Below are positions 7,969 to 17,528 of a DNA stretch of 37,263 nt, piece after piece (positions within the stretch are counted from its first letter, which is position 1; each line of letters starts with the position of its first letter). The notes under the pieces were generated by a model that was given only the letters and a program-made list of their open reading frames with translations, was not told the DNA's origin and did not search any database. Location of the stretch: positions 1 through 37,263 of the forward strand of contig JAJCZR010000060.1 in assembly GCA_029262295.1 (NCBI GenBank), given 5' to 3'. This stretch comes from Deltaproteobacteria bacterium (GTDB taxonomy: Bacteria; Desulfobacterota_D; UBA1144; Nemesobacterales; Nemesobacteraceae). A program made the translations under genes and the position numbers.

Positions 7969-9316
7969 CCGCTACCTCTTTATCAACATATTCGATTTTA
8001 ATTTCAGAAAGCCTTTTTTTCATTACCTTATTAACTGTGAATGTAAGCCCTTCGTAGGAAACCTGTTCTTCAACCATTGGGAACCTTCCAAACAGGTCAA
8101 ACACAAGCCCTCCAATTGTTTCGTGATGTTCTTCGGATGGAAGAACTGATTCTTCAAGTGTTTCAGCCAAATGATTGAGCCCTCCAAACCTTATTACAGT
8201 GAAAAGATAATTTTCGTTAAACTCATCTATCTTCATATTGCCAGGCACAATAAGTGCGTGTTCGTCCCTTCTCGCGCCGGATTTCTTTATAACCCTTCTC
8301 TCATCTTCAATTTCCCCAAAAAGCTCTTCAAGTATGTCTTCCATTGTTACGAGGCCGTCAAACCTTCCGTATTCATCTACAACAATCGACATATGTGTCC
8401 TTTTCGACTGAAATTCTTTAAGTAAATCGTATGCAAGTTTAGTGCGGGGAATAAAGTAGGGGTTTTTAAGATAGTTTGCGATTGACTCGGTTTTTAAATT
8501 TTCTTTGCTGATCTCCGCAGTTAGAAGATCTTTGCTATAGAGAACACCTACAATATTGTCGCTATCTTCTGAATAAACTGGTGTTCTTGAATAACCCCTT
8601 TTCTTTATTTCATATATAGCTTTTTCTATTGTTATATCAACCGGAAGGGTGAAACAGTCTATATTTTGGGTCATGATCTTATTTGCTGTTACTTCTTCAA
8701 GTTTAAAGAACCTTTCAGCAAGGTTTCTTTCAACTTCATTAAGCACTCCTTCCTCGCTTCCAATCCCAACTAAAATTTCAAGCTCTTCAGCAGTAAATGC
8801 CGTATGTTGTTCATAACTGTTTGAGTTTACACCAAAAATCTTGGTGAATCCGATAGAAAGGGCCATGAGTACCCATCTGATTGGTGCAATTGCCATGTGA
8901 AATAGATAAAGGGGCGTCGCAACTGCTTTTCCAATAACTCTCGGAAACTTGACTGCAATTGTCTTGGGCCCGATTTCCCCGATAAGTAGCAAGGAAGGTG
9001 ATGCAATTGCAAGAGAAATCAAAGTGAGTGTCTGCTCAGGGGTATCTGTTAAAAACTTTTGCACTGTGAGTCCGACTACACTTGTGTATGCAACATTTGC
9101 AACCTCATCTGCAAAGAGAATTGTAATTATTAGTCTGTAGGGATCTTTAAGTAACCTGTCGATAAACCTTGCGTTTCTTCCCCCCTCTTTTGTCATTGTC
9201 TCGCGCTGATGCCTGCTGAGGGCAAATAATGCACCTTCACTGAAGCAGAAAAAAGCTGATCCAGAAAGAAGAAACAGTAATAACAAAAGATTGTATATTA
9301 AAGATATGTCACTCAT
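7958..9316 (-). CDS. CNNM/CorC-type membrane protein, first copy
   Basis: This 452-residue paralogue of the next gene has the same architecture. A DUF21 transmembrane region (about 1-170) includes CFSEGALFALSRHQ. Two CBS domains (about 205-330) include VVDEYGRFDGLVTMEDILEELFGEIEDE, and a C-terminal CorC/HlyC domain ends in [15 protein letters not shown]. Its start ATG (9316) shares one base with the thiL stop (TAATG), a stop-restart coupling. Probable role: divalent-cation, especially Mg2+, homeostasis at the inner membrane. The link to thiL is positional; ThiL needs Mg-ATP, but I would not infer a pathway from that. Confidence 0.92.
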   Translation of the reverse strand: MSDISLIYNLLLLLFLLSGSAFFCFSEGALFALSRHQRETMTKEGGRNARFIDRLLKDPYRLIITILFADEVANVAYTSVVGLTVQKFLTDTPEQTLTLISLAIASPSLLLIGEIGPKTIAVKFPRVIGKAVATPLYLFHMAIAPIRWVLMALSIGFTKIFGVNSNSYEQHTAFTAEELEILVGIGSEEGVLNEVERNLAERFFKLEEVTANKIMTQNIDCFTLPVDITIEKAIYEIKKRGYSRTPVYSEDSDNIVGVLYSKDLLTAEISKENLKTESIANYLKNPYFIPRTKLAYDLLKEFQSKRTHMSIVVDEYGRFDGLVTMEDILEELFGEIEDERRVIKKSGARRDEHALIVPGNMKIDEFNENYLFTVIRFGGLNHLAETLEESVLPSEEHHETIGGLVFDLFGRFPMVEEQVSYEGLTFTVNKVMKKRLSEIKIEYVDKEVADVA

Positions 9317-10296
9317 TAATTAAAGTGTATAAACCCCTTTGAGTTGTATTTTTTTATTTTGCCGTTTTCATCAATAAATTTTATTTGAGTACTATCAGAC
9401 ACAGTTCCAATCTCTGTGATCTTTACATTCGTTATATTTGAGATCTCCAAAACTTCTGCTTTTTTGTCTGAGGGTGTAGTAAAAAGAAGTTCATAGTCTT
9501 CCCCTCCGGATATAGCCAGTTCATACTTCTCATTTGAAAAATCTTTATAGCAATCAAGATACTCTTTTGAAAGAGGAATTTTTTCAAGCCCCACCTTAGC
9601 TCCCAAACCAAAATCCTCAGTTATTCGCGATAAATCCAATAAAAGCCCATCACTTACATCTATCATTGAAGTGGGAATGTTCTTTTGGCCCAGAAGGAAA
9701 CCAACTTTCAACCTCGGAGAAGGTTTTGTATGTCTTTTAATAAGAATACCCTTTTCGTTGTTTTTTTTCCCTGATGAGCTTAAGAGTTTAAACCCGAGGG
9801 CTGAGTCGCCAAGATTACCTGTCAAATAGATTTTGTCGCCCGGCCTTGCTCCTGATCTTCTAATTATCTTACTGCTGTCTACTTCCCCAATCACCATAAT
9901 ATCTATAAAAATAGTTTGTGATTCTGTGAGATTTCCACCAATAAGTTCCACATTAAATTCAGTGCATGAATCCTTTATTCCATCTATTATTTCTTTTAAA
10001 AAATTTTCTTCAAGATCTTTTCTGACCCCAACGGTTGAAAGAATAAATTTAGGAATTCCACCCATTGCCCCAATATCACTTACTGCAACTGATATAGCTT
10101 TTTGGCCCAACTCAGATGGTTTTGCTTTGTCCACTAAAAAATGAGTATTTTCCACAAGGGTATCCGATGAGGTTAGAAGTGCTTTTTCATTGTCTATTTT
10201 AAGTGCTGCACAGTCGTCACCAATACCAAGAATGATATTATCATTTTTGGCCATAAATTGGCTTTTTATATATTTATGCGCAGAGGTCTCATCCAT
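9316..10296 (-). CDS. thiL: Thiamine-monophosphate kinase
   Basis: ThiL phosphorylates thiamine monophosphate to the active cofactor thiamine diphosphate. The 326-aa protein shows the PurM/ThiL fold motifs: GIGDDCAAL (about 24-32), the substrate-side TSSDTLVENTHF, VAVSDIGAMGGIP (about 90-102), IGGNLTES (about 118-125), IDVSDGLLLDLSRI and SGGEDYELLFT. In place of the more common GGDTTRS the Mg-binding loop reads GGNLTES, which I note without judging its effect. It heads the thiL-CNNM-CNNM operon. No TPP riboswitch-like structure was recognised in the 139 nt upstream, and the ATG has no strong ribosome site. Confidence 0.94.
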   Translation of the reverse strand: MDETSAHKYIKSQFMAKNDNIILGIGDDCAALKIDNEKALLTSSDTLVENTHFLVDKAKPSELGQKAISVAVSDIGAMGGIPKFILSTVGVRKDLEENFLKEIIDGIKDSCTEFNVELIGGNLTESQTIFIDIMVIGEVDSSKIIRRSGARPGDKIYLTGNLGDSALGFKLLSSSGKKNNEKGILIKRHTKPSPRLKVGFLLGQKNIPTSMIDVSDGLLLDLSRITEDFGLGAKVGLEKIPLSKEYLDCYKDFSNEKYELAISGGEDYELLFTTPSDKKAEVLEISNITNVKITEIGTVSDSTQIKFIDENGKIKKYNSKGFIHFN

Positions 10297-10435
10297 TTTT
10301 GATAAAAAACGGCACTTTAACTAAAAAAATAGAATTAATTTTTCGGGTTTTAAAATAAGGTTGTAATTGCGAATAAGGTTCTATGCTTTCCATACTTTTC
10401 TTTAATATCCATTTTATTGCAAAGGCATCATGTTG

Positions 10436-13255
10436 TCAATTATTTAAAACTCTGCTCAAAGCCTCCGCAAGCTGGCTCGCTTTATATGGTTTTGGCACTG
10501 AATCAATAAAGCCATGGCTTTTATAGTCGGACATTACGGGATCATTTGAATAGCCCGTTGACACTATCGCCTTTACTTTGGGGTCAATATCCAGAAGCTG
10601 CTCAAGGGTTTCTTTTCCACCAAGGCTTCCCGGCACAGTAAGATCAAGTATTACAACATCAAAAACTTTTCCTTCAGATATCGAGTCTTTGTACTTTTCA
10701 AGTGCCACAAAACCATTTTCTGCAACTTCCACCTCATATCCAATGCTTTTAAGTATCTCACTCGCCACATCACGAATGATATGCTCGTCATCCATTATCA
10801 ATACATAGCCTTCGCCTCTTATTACATTATCAACCTTGTCTTCCATATAATCAGTTTTATCAAAAGATGCAGGTAAATAAAAGTAAAAATTTGTTCCAAT
10901 ATCTGGTTTTGTATCAAAATTAATATATCCGCCATGTTTTTTTATTATTGAATGAGTGGATGCAAGGCCCAGTCCATGCCCATTTTTCTTTGTAGTAAAG
11001 TATGGGTCGAATATCTTTGAGTAATACTGTTTTTTTATTCCATATCCTTCATCATGGATCTCAACTTTTACATACTGTCCAGGAGGTATTGGAAGAGGTG
11101 ACAAGCTATCTACTGAGATATTATTTGCATAAACTTTTACTTCCCCGCCTTCCTGCATTGACTGGTCGGCATTTATTACAAGATTGTTGATCGCCTGGCT
11201 TATCTGTCCTTCATCTGCCCTTACTGCAAGAAGATTGTCTTCTATAAAGAACCTATGGCTCACGTTTGAACCTCTTAGTGAAAGAATTGTTGTTTCTTTT
11301 AGAAGCTCAGCCAGGTTTAAAACCCTTTTTACGGGTTCCCCTCCTTTGGCAAAAGTGAGTAGCTGTATTGTAAGGTCTCTTGCCCGAAGTGAAGCAAGTT
11401 CAACATCTTTAAGCCTTTTTGGCGATAAATTTTCGGCTTCAAGTTCAAGTTGAGCAAGGGAAACGCTTCCTAATATTCCCGTTAGAAGGTTGTTAAAGTC
11501 GTGTGCTATTCCCCCTGCCAGGGTTCCAAGAGACTCCAGTTTTTGGTTTTTTATAAGTTCTTCTTCCATTCTTTTCCTTTCAGTGATGTCTTCATAGGTG
11601 CCTAAAATTCCAAATACTTTGCCCTCTGAATCAAAAAGCGGGATCCTGTTTATTTCAATTATTGCCTCATTCCCGTCGTATTGGTGCTGGTTTTGAACAA
11701 CCCTGTATTCTGGGTATCCGGTAACAATTATTCTTTTTTCAGATTCAAGATAGCTATCGGATTCAGATTTGCTCCAGGGTAAATCATAATCTGTAAGCCC
11801 TACAATATCGGAAGGATCCTCTTTTCCTGCGTATTCTGCAAAAGTGTTATTACAACCCATATAAACTGAATTAATATCTTTCCAGAAAATTGCCTCGGGG
11901 ATGTTATCCATTACTGTACGAAGCATCATTCTGGATTCTCTGAGTTCGTCCGATACTTTTTTCCTTTTTATTGCATTTCCCAACATTTCTCCGCTTATAG
12001 AGAGTAGGGGCAGTGCAAAATCGGGCCATATTATATCCCTTTCCAGTGAATCAAAACTTACAAACCCTACAACCGAATCTGAAAAGATCATTGGCACGGA
12101 AATAAGACATTTTATTCCCCTTTTATTGAATTCAGTCCTTTCAATATCTGCATATTGTGGGAGATCACCCAGTTTTTCTATCCTCACAGTTTCGCCATCA
12201 AGGTTTCTTTTGAAAAATAAAGGTAGGTTTGTTGAGGTAATAACTTCATCCGCAGATATTTCTGAGTTCTTACTATCCACACCCCATCTGTGCGTGCAGG
12301 TTAACGAGCTTTTATCTTCATCAAACTGAAACACAGAGCACCTGTCTACATCAGAAAACTTTCCTATTTGTCTTAGGACATCATTAATACCATCATCTAT
12401 TTTCTTGGGTGGAAGATTGATAAAGTTGTTTGAAAGTTCAAGTATAATTTGTTCATATTCTATTTTAAATTTAAGGGCTTCCTCAGCTTTTGTTCTTTCG
12501 GCAACTTCAAGTTCAAGCTCGGTAGTTCTTTCCTTTACACGGTTTTCAAGCCCTTCATCCCTTATCTGCACTTCGCTAATCATTTCATTAAATGAGTCAA
12601 CAAGATGCCCAATTTCATCATCTGTGTTTTTCTCAGCCCTTTTGGAGTAATCCTTATTTTCAGAAATGCTTCTTGCCAGTTTTGCAAGGCTAAGTATTGG
12701 TTTTGAAATTAACCCTTCTATTCTTGTTGAAACTAAAAAAACCAGGAGTGAAACAATAATGAAAGTGGCTAAAAGCAAGGCAAGATTTTCAATAAATATT
12801 GATTTAAGTTCTTTTAGATCAGAAATAATGTAAATAAACCCAAGATTTTCACCCGAAAGACTTACAGGATTTTTAGCAGCTACATAATTTTTATCCATTG
12901 AGATATTTTCATCCAGCCGGTTCTTTGAAAATACTTCTTTTAAATCACTTCTCACATAGCTTGCAAACACATTACTTTCTTTGTCCAGTATATATGCAGC
13001 GGCAATCCTTGAGTTTTTCCCCAGGGGCTGGAGGGTTTCATTAGCTACTTGCGGATCCCCAAACTCAAGCGCAGCGGCGCTGTGCGTGGCAATAATTCTA
13101 GAAGTGCTCTCAATTTCTGTATTGAGGGCATCTCTAAATCTTAATATTTCCAGGATAGCGAAAGTGGCTGTGGTAAGCAGCACTGCAGCAATTGCAACTA
13201 TTGCAATTGTGAAAACGAGTTTGTTTCTGATTGAGTCGAATTTAAAGATCTTCAT
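10436..13255 (-). CDS. Hybrid sensor histidine kinase (CHASE8-HAMP-GAF-PAS-HisKA-HATPase-REC)
   Basis: This membrane sensor kinase of 939 aa has TM1 (about 13-36), a periplasmic sensor of CHASE8 type (about 45-150, with SAAALEFGD), TM2 (about 154-178) and HAMP (178-231). A coiled-coil linker, GAF (about 270-430) and PAS (about 440-560) follow. HisKA has phospho-acceptor His585 in GGIAHDFNN, then HATPase_c (about 650-795) with NLVINADQSM, DEGYGI and GLGLAS. The C-terminal receiver has Asp822/823, phospho-acceptor Asp871 and Lys922. It starts 2 nt after the YfiR-like gene. No DNA-binding output domain is present, so a separate phosphotransfer partner or allosteric output is expected. CHASE8 kinases are often found beside yfiR-like genes, as here. 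Confidence 0.93.
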   Translation of the reverse strand: MKIFKFDSIRNKLVFTIAIVAIAAVLLTTATFAILEILRFRDALNTEIESTSRIIATHSAAALEFGDPQVANETLQPLGKNSRIAAAYILDKESNVFASYVRSDLKEVFSKNRLDENISMDKNYVAAKNPVSLSGENLGFIYIISDLKELKSIFIENLALLLATFIIVSLLVFLVSTRIEGLISKPILSLAKLARSISENKDYSKRAEKNTDDEIGHLVDSFNEMISEVQIRDEGLENRVKERTTELELEVAERTKAEEALKFKIEYEQIILELSNNFINLPPKKIDDGINDVLRQIGKFSDVDRCSVFQFDEDKSSLTCTHRWGVDSKNSEISADEVITSTNLPLFFKRNLDGETVRIEKLGDLPQYADIERTEFNKRGIKCLISVPMIFSDSVVGFVSFDSLERDIIWPDFALPLLSISGEMLGNAIKRKKVSDELRESRMMLRTVMDNIPEAIFWKDINSVYMGCNNTFAEYAGKEDPSDIVGLTDYDLPWSKSESDSYLESEKRIIVTGYPEYRVVQNQHQYDGNEAIIEINRIPLFDSEGKVFGILGTYEDITERKRMEEELIKNQKLESLGTLAGGIAHDFNNLLTGILGSVSLAQLELEAENLSPKRLKDVELASLRARDLTIQLLTFAKGGEPVKRVLNLAELLKETTILSLRGSNVSHRFFIEDNLLAVRADEGQISQAINNLVINADQSMQEGGEVKVYANNISVDSLSPLPIPPGQYVKVEIHDEGYGIKKQYYSKIFDPYFTTKKNGHGLGLASTHSIIKKHGGYINFDTKPDIGTNFYFYLPASFDKTDYMEDKVDNVIRGEGYVLIMDDEHIIRDVASEILKSIGYEVEVAENGFVALEKYKDSISEGKVFDVVILDLTVPGSLGGKETLEQLLDIDPKVKAIVSTGYSNDPVMSDYKSHGFIDSVPKPYKASQLAEALSRVLNN

Positions 13256-13257
13256 TT

Positions 13258-13833
13258 TTATTCTTTAATTACCCGCTTTGCAGTTCTTAGAAGTTTTGAG
13301 CTTATTTTAATTCCTGATTCTTTTGCAACTTTGTAGTTAATCTCAAAGTTGACCCTGTTATTAATAATCAGGAAGTTTATTATTCCACCTGTTTCAATAA
13401 ACCCTTCTTCGTGGCCAACTGTTAATACTGAGTTTTCTACACTAATTCCCAATATTTCTTTCAAGTTCTTTTGCTCAGTTTTACCTATAAAAATAACACT
13501 ACAGTTCTTTATATCCTCTTTTTTTATCTTTTTATATATATTTATTGTTTTTTGCTCATGTTTCATTGAATTGATGATATCCATGCTATTGTTGATTTCA
13601 TCTTCACCTATAGTGCAGATATTAATCTCATTTTTTTCTAACGTTTTTGGCCACTCAACAAATTTCAAAAATTTGTATATGAATACAGCTTTTACTTCAC
13701 TGCTTTTAGGGGGTTCAGCATTAACTGTTAAGGGGCACAGAATAAAAACAATTGTGATTATACCAATCCAAATAAGCTTTTGCTTAAATGGTAATCTTAA
13801 AAACCCGAGTTTTACAAGATTATTAAGTTTCAA
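13258..13833 (-). CDS. YfiR-like periplasmic protein (DUF4154)
   Basis: This is an exported YfiR/DUF4154-family protein of 191 aa. In Pseudomonas, YfiR is a periplasmic repressor of the diguanylate cyclase YfiN; related proteins stand next to sensor proteins. An N-terminal hydrophobic signal (about 18-38, LIWIGIITIVFILCPL) ends near VNAEPP. The mature start SSEVKAVFIYKFLKFVEWP is the family signature, and GIINFLIINNRVNFEIN is the conserved C-terminal strand. It starts with TTG at 13833, immediately after the TonB receptor's TGA. GGAG 7 nt upstream supports this start, and no in-frame ATG exists before the signal peptide. By position it probably binds the CHASE8 sensor of the downstream kinase. 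Confidence 0.88.
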   Translation of the reverse strand: MKLNNLVKLGFLRLPFKQKLIWIGIITIVFILCPLTVNAEPPKSSEVKAVFIYKFLKFVEWPKTLEKNEINICTIGEDEINNSMDIINSMKHEQKTINIYKKIKKEDIKNCSVIFIGKTEQKNLKEILGISVENSVLTVGHEEGFIETGGIINFLIINNRVNFEINYKVAKESGIKISSKLLRTAKRVIKE

Positions 13834-15882
13834 TCAGAATCTCCAGGTTATAGAACCATAAAAGCTTCTCTCCACGTTGGTAGCCCTTCCAAGGATTGAG
13901 TCGGTAAACTCAAAATGTTCTCCATCTATAAGGTTTTGCCCCACAAGGTTTAGCTCAAGATTCTCAGTTGGCTTGTAGCCAATTCTGATATCAAGCCTCA
14001 CAAGATCATCTGACCTTGCCTCAAAATCATCAATATCTTCTGTCCAGAAAAAACTTGTATCAAACTGAAGATTATATGGAAGTTCAAGGTATGATTGAAT
14101 TACAAACTGGTTTTTGGGAACAGCATCTTCAAAAAACCTTGGAGGAGGTTCTCCTTCCCCGCCCACATTATCAAGATCAAAATTAATAAAAGTATAGTTA
14201 AATTTAAGGTGCCAAAAACTGTAGGGTTCAACATTCAGGGCTACCTCCACACCATAGGCATTGGCATCAAACCTGTTTTCAAAAACAAAGGGGATGGTTA
14301 TAAACGGGGAATCACCTGGCTCAACAGTTGGATCCCCTCTGACAAAGTTTTCTGTGTCGTAATAAAAATTATAATAAGCGGCTATATCAAAAGAAAACCA
14401 CTCCAATGGGGCTGCCCTGTAGCCAAGTTCAAAAGAATAAAGGCTTTCAGAATCAAAATCAGGACTTCCATGTATTGCTGCAACTATGGGAAGGCCTGTA
14501 TCCGGATCCTGAAAAATAATATTATCTGAAATAAGCCTCACCCCTTCATCCACACGTGAAGGTGTCCTCACTGCCCTTGATGCTGCCGCCCAGATGCTGC
14601 TTTTGCTATTTGGTGTGTATAGCATCCGCACGTTTGGTTGCACTTCAAAGCCTGTGAAGTCATTATGTTCAAACTTTGATCCAATTGTTAAAAAGAGCTT
14701 GTTTTCAAAAAGTTCAATCTGGTCCTGAAAAAAGGCACTATAAAGGAACCTGGATGCACTGTCATCTTCAATTGACACGGTAAAAGTCTCATCTATCTCA
14801 TCAAATACTGCCCTTAGGCCGAGGCCCCAGATTATATTGTGTGAAACCGGGAAAAAATCGACAGTGAAGTTATTTAGAAATTCAAAATCAAGCGTGTGAG
14901 TTGAAACACCGACAAAGTCCTCTATATCAATGTTTACATAATCATAATAAAACTGTCCCTTTAATGTTGCGCCGCTCTTTGTTTCATGAGTGAAAGATGT
15001 GAGAATATTTGCTCCTGAATTGTCATTTTTACGATCTGTTGCTTCAATTGTGAAAGTATCAAAAATGGGTTTATCTATAGATGAGTCATAATTAACCCTG
15101 AATGCATTTGCTATGAGGCTGAATTTATTATTCAAAGAAGAATCTGTATCAAGCCTGAAACCAAGTCTGTATGTTTCCCAATTATCATTTGCCCTGCCAT
15201 CCGGTTCGGGGCGAAGGGCAAGTGGGGCAAAATCATAATTGTCCCTTACCGTAAATTTTCCAAAAAACCTGTAGTAAATATTCTCATATACTTTCCCCCC
15301 GTACCTAAAATCACTAAAAGCCCTTTCTTCATTTCCCACGCCTACACTTACAAACGCGCCTTCGGTGTCCTCGGCACTTTTTGTAATAATATTTATTACT
15401 CCGTTAACTGCATTTGCCCCCCATACAGCACCGCCTGGCCCCCTTACAACTTCGATTCTTTCTATATCTTCAAAAAGTGTGTCAACATTACTCCATAGAA
15501 CACCAGAGAAAAACTGTGAATACACGCTTCTGCCATCAACCATTACCAAGAGCCTGTTGGCAAGTGCATCGTTAAATCCTCTTATTGATACTGCCCAAAG
15601 ATTTGAATTGATCTGGGCAACCTGCACCCCTGGAACTGTTCTCAAAAGATCAGGAATATTTTTTGCCCCTGATCTTCTTATATCCTCATTTGTTATTACA
15701 TAAACTGCTGCCGGCTGGTTAATAAGTTTCTCGCTTTTTTTTGAAACCGTCGTCACTTCCATGTCAAGAAGCTCTTCGATCGACATATCAAACAGGGTTT
15801 TTTCAGCAGCCTTTGCTGGAAAAGCTAAAAATATTATTGTTATTAAAATAATGATAGCTTTTGAACGCAAATTATTATTCAA
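13834..15882 (-). CDS. TonB-dependent outer-membrane receptor
   Basis: This is an outer-membrane active transporter or receptor. From the TTG at 15882 (682 aa) there is a signal peptide ending near FPAKA, then a short box MSIEELLDMEVTTVSKK that is typical of receptors in yfiR/kinase clusters. A plug domain follows (about 50-167, with VYVITNEDIRRSGAKNIPDLL, VDGRSVY, VRGPGGAVWGANAVNGVINI), then a beta barrel ending in the aromatic ITWRF. A GTG at 15897 also opens the frame. The TTG is preferred because GGGGGAG lies about 6 nt before it while the GTG has no ribosome site. The ligand is unknown; no heme, siderophore or B12 genes are nearby. It heads the receptor-YfiR-kinase operon. Confidence 0.92.
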   Translation of the reverse strand: MNNNLRSKAIIILITIIFLAFPAKAAEKTLFDMSIEELLDMEVTTVSKKSEKLINQPAAVYVITNEDIRRSGAKNIPDLLRTVPGVQVAQINSNLWAVSIRGFNDALANRLLVMVDGRSVYSQFFSGVLWSNVDTLFEDIERIEVVRGPGGAVWGANAVNGVINIITKSAEDTEGAFVSVGVGNEERAFSDFRYGGKVYENIYYRFFGKFTVRDNYDFAPLALRPEPDGRANDNWETYRLGFRLDTDSSLNNKFSLIANAFRVNYDSSIDKPIFDTFTIEATDRKNDNSGANILTSFTHETKSGATLKGQFYYDYVNIDIEDFVGVSTHTLDFEFLNNFTVDFFPVSHNIIWGLGLRAVFDEIDETFTVSIEDDSASRFLYSAFFQDQIELFENKLFLTIGSKFEHNDFTGFEVQPNVRMLYTPNSKSSIWAAASRAVRTPSRVDEGVRLISDNIIFQDPDTGLPIVAAIHGSPDFDSESLYSFELGYRAAPLEWFSFDIAAYYNFYYDTENFVRGDPTVEPGDSPFITIPFVFENRFDANAYGVEVALNVEPYSFWHLKFNYTFINFDLDNVGGEGEPPPRFFEDAVPKNQFVIQSYLELPYNLQFDTSFFWTEDIDDFEARSDDLVRLDIRIGYKPTENLELNLVGQNLIDGEHFEFTDSILGRATNVERSFYGSITWRF

Positions 15883-15998
15883 TTCATACTCCCCCACTAT
15901 ATTTATTAAGAAAAAGGTTGAGAACAGATATAATTATAAATCTAAAAAATAAAATTATTGCAAATTGTTTTGGTCTTGATAGCTAATTTAACCCGGAT

Positions 15999-17528
15999 TT
16001 AGATTACCACTCTATCAAGGGATCTATACTGAATAGCCTCTGAGATATGAATAGTTTTAATAGACTCCGATTTATCAAGATCTGCAATTGTCCTTGAGAC
16101 TTTGAGTATACGGTCATAAGCCCTGGCACTTAGCCCAAGTTTATCAATTGCTGTTTCAAGAAGCTTATGACAATCTTTGTTAGGATTGCAGAATTTTTTT
16201 CTTAAAGCCGGAAACATCTGTGAGTTGGAAAAGATATGGTGGTCTTTAAACCTTCTTTGTTGTACCTCCCTTGCTTCATTTACCCTTTTTCTTATTGCTT
16301 TTGATCCTTCGATTTCTTTATTATCTGCTAAATCCTTATAATCAACTGATGGCACTTCCACATGTATATCAAAACGGTCGAGCAGCGGGCCTGAAACTTT
16401 TGATCTGTATCTTTGCACCTGAATAGGAGTGCATGTGCACTCTTTTTTTCTGTCGCCAAGATAACCACATGGGCATGGGTTCATAGCCGATACCAGCATA
16501 AAATCTGATGGATAAGTAATTGAAGTAGTTGCCCTTGAAATTGTAACTTTTCCGTCTTCAACTGGCTGCCTTAGCACTTCGATTACATTTTTTTTAAATT
16601 CCGGAAGTTCATCCAGAAATAAAACTCCATTATGTGCAAGACTAACTTCACCTGGTCGTGGAATTGCCCCTCCACCGATAAGTCCGGCATCACTAATTGT
16701 GTGATGGGGCGATCGAAAAGGCCTTTGAGAAATAAAAGAACTGTTTTTAGGCAAAAGCCCCGTTACTGAGTAAATTTTTGAAGTCTCAAGGGCTTCTTCA
16801 AAACTTATATCTGTTAGTATTGTAGGGATTCTTCTCGCAATCATGGTTTTCCCAGTGCCAGGGGATCCAATCATAAGGACATTGTGGCTACCACTTGCAG
16901 CCACTTCAAGTGCCCTTTTTGCATGCTGCTGCCCTTTTACATCTTTGAAATCAACATCGTATTTCTCGTTTTGTTTAAAAAAAGAATCAATATCAACTTC
17001 TTCTTTTTTAAGTGTGGATTTTCTGGAAAAAAAACCAACCACATCATGGAGTGAGCTTACAGGATAAACATCTATTCCTTTTACTACTGCCGCCTCTTTT
17101 GCATTTTGCTTTGGAAGTATTATTCCTTTGAGCTTATTTTTTCTGGCTGATATTGCAGCAGGAAGTGCCCCTTTAATTGGTTTTACTTTTCCATCGAGTG
17201 AGAGTTCCCCAAGAATCAGGTAATTATCAAGATCATAAAACATTCCCTGGTTTGCAGCCGATATAATGCCAAGTGAAATTGGCAGGTCAAAATAAGAACC
17301 ATCTTTTTTTATGTCAGCTGGTGCAAGGTTTACAGTTATCCTTCTTGCCGGAAAACCATAGCCGCAGTTTTTGATTGCAGAGCGCACCCTTTCCTTACTT
17401 TCCCTCACTGCTCCATCAGGAAGGCCAACTGTTGTAAACTGCGGAAGGCCCATTGCAATATCCACTTCCACATCCACGATGTATGCATCCACTCCAAGTA
17501 CTGCACTGCTTAATGTTTTAGAAATCAT
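15999..17528 (-). CDS. comM: ComM/YifB-type AAA+ ATPase (Mg-chelatase-like)
   Basis: ComM is a hexameric helicase that promotes branch migration when transforming DNA integrates; the family is widely conserved and was once called Mg-chelatase subunit-like. The 509-aa length is normal. An N-terminal LonC-like domain (about 1-165) carries GAVRESKERVRSAI and FPARRITVNLAPAD. The AAA+ core has Walker A GSPGTGKT (221-228), LFLDELPEF Walker B and MNPCPCGYLGD. A Mg_chelatase_C domain ends the protein (LGLSARAYDRILKVSRTIADL). It stands alone between the TonB operon and a repeat region. No competence pilus genes are visible here, so its use in transformation is inferred from family only. Confidence 0.93.
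   Translation of the reverse strand: MISKTLSSAVLGVDAYIVDVEVDIAMGLPQFTTVGLPDGAVRESKERVRSAIKNCGYGFPARRITVNLAPADIKKDGSYFDLPISLGIISAANQGMFYDLDNYLILGELSLDGKVKPIKGALPAAISARKNKLKGIILPKQNAKEAAVVKGIDVYPVSSLHDVVGFFSRKSTLKKEEVDIDSFFKQNEKYDVDFKDVKGQQHAKRALEVAASGSHNVLMIGSPGTGKTMIARRIPTILTDISFEEALETSKIYSVTGLLPKNSSFISQRPFRSPHHTISDAGLIGGGAIPRPGEVSLAHNGVLFLDELPEFKKNVIEVLRQPVEDGKVTISRATTSITYPSDFMLVSAMNPCPCGYLGDRKKECTCTPIQVQRYRSKVSGPLLDRFDIHVEVPSVDYKDLADNKEIEGSKAIRKRVNEAREVQQRRFKDHHIFSNSQMFPALRKKFCNPNKDCHKLLETAIDKLGLSARAYDRILKVSRTIADLDKSESIKTIHISEAIQYRSLDRVVI

Noticed and set aside
11901..12329. Plus-strand open frame within the histidine kinase
   Set aside because: Antisense shadow of the GAF/PAS coding region, with no motif.
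13349..13861. Plus-strand open frame of 170 codons over the YfiR-like gene
   Set aside because: It is antisense to a recognised gene, and its hydrophobic content comes from the complementary strand.
15898..15998. Cobalamin riboswitch ahead of the TonB receptor
   Set aside because: Only about 100 nt of AT-rich DNA is available, and I see no B12-box or conserved fold.
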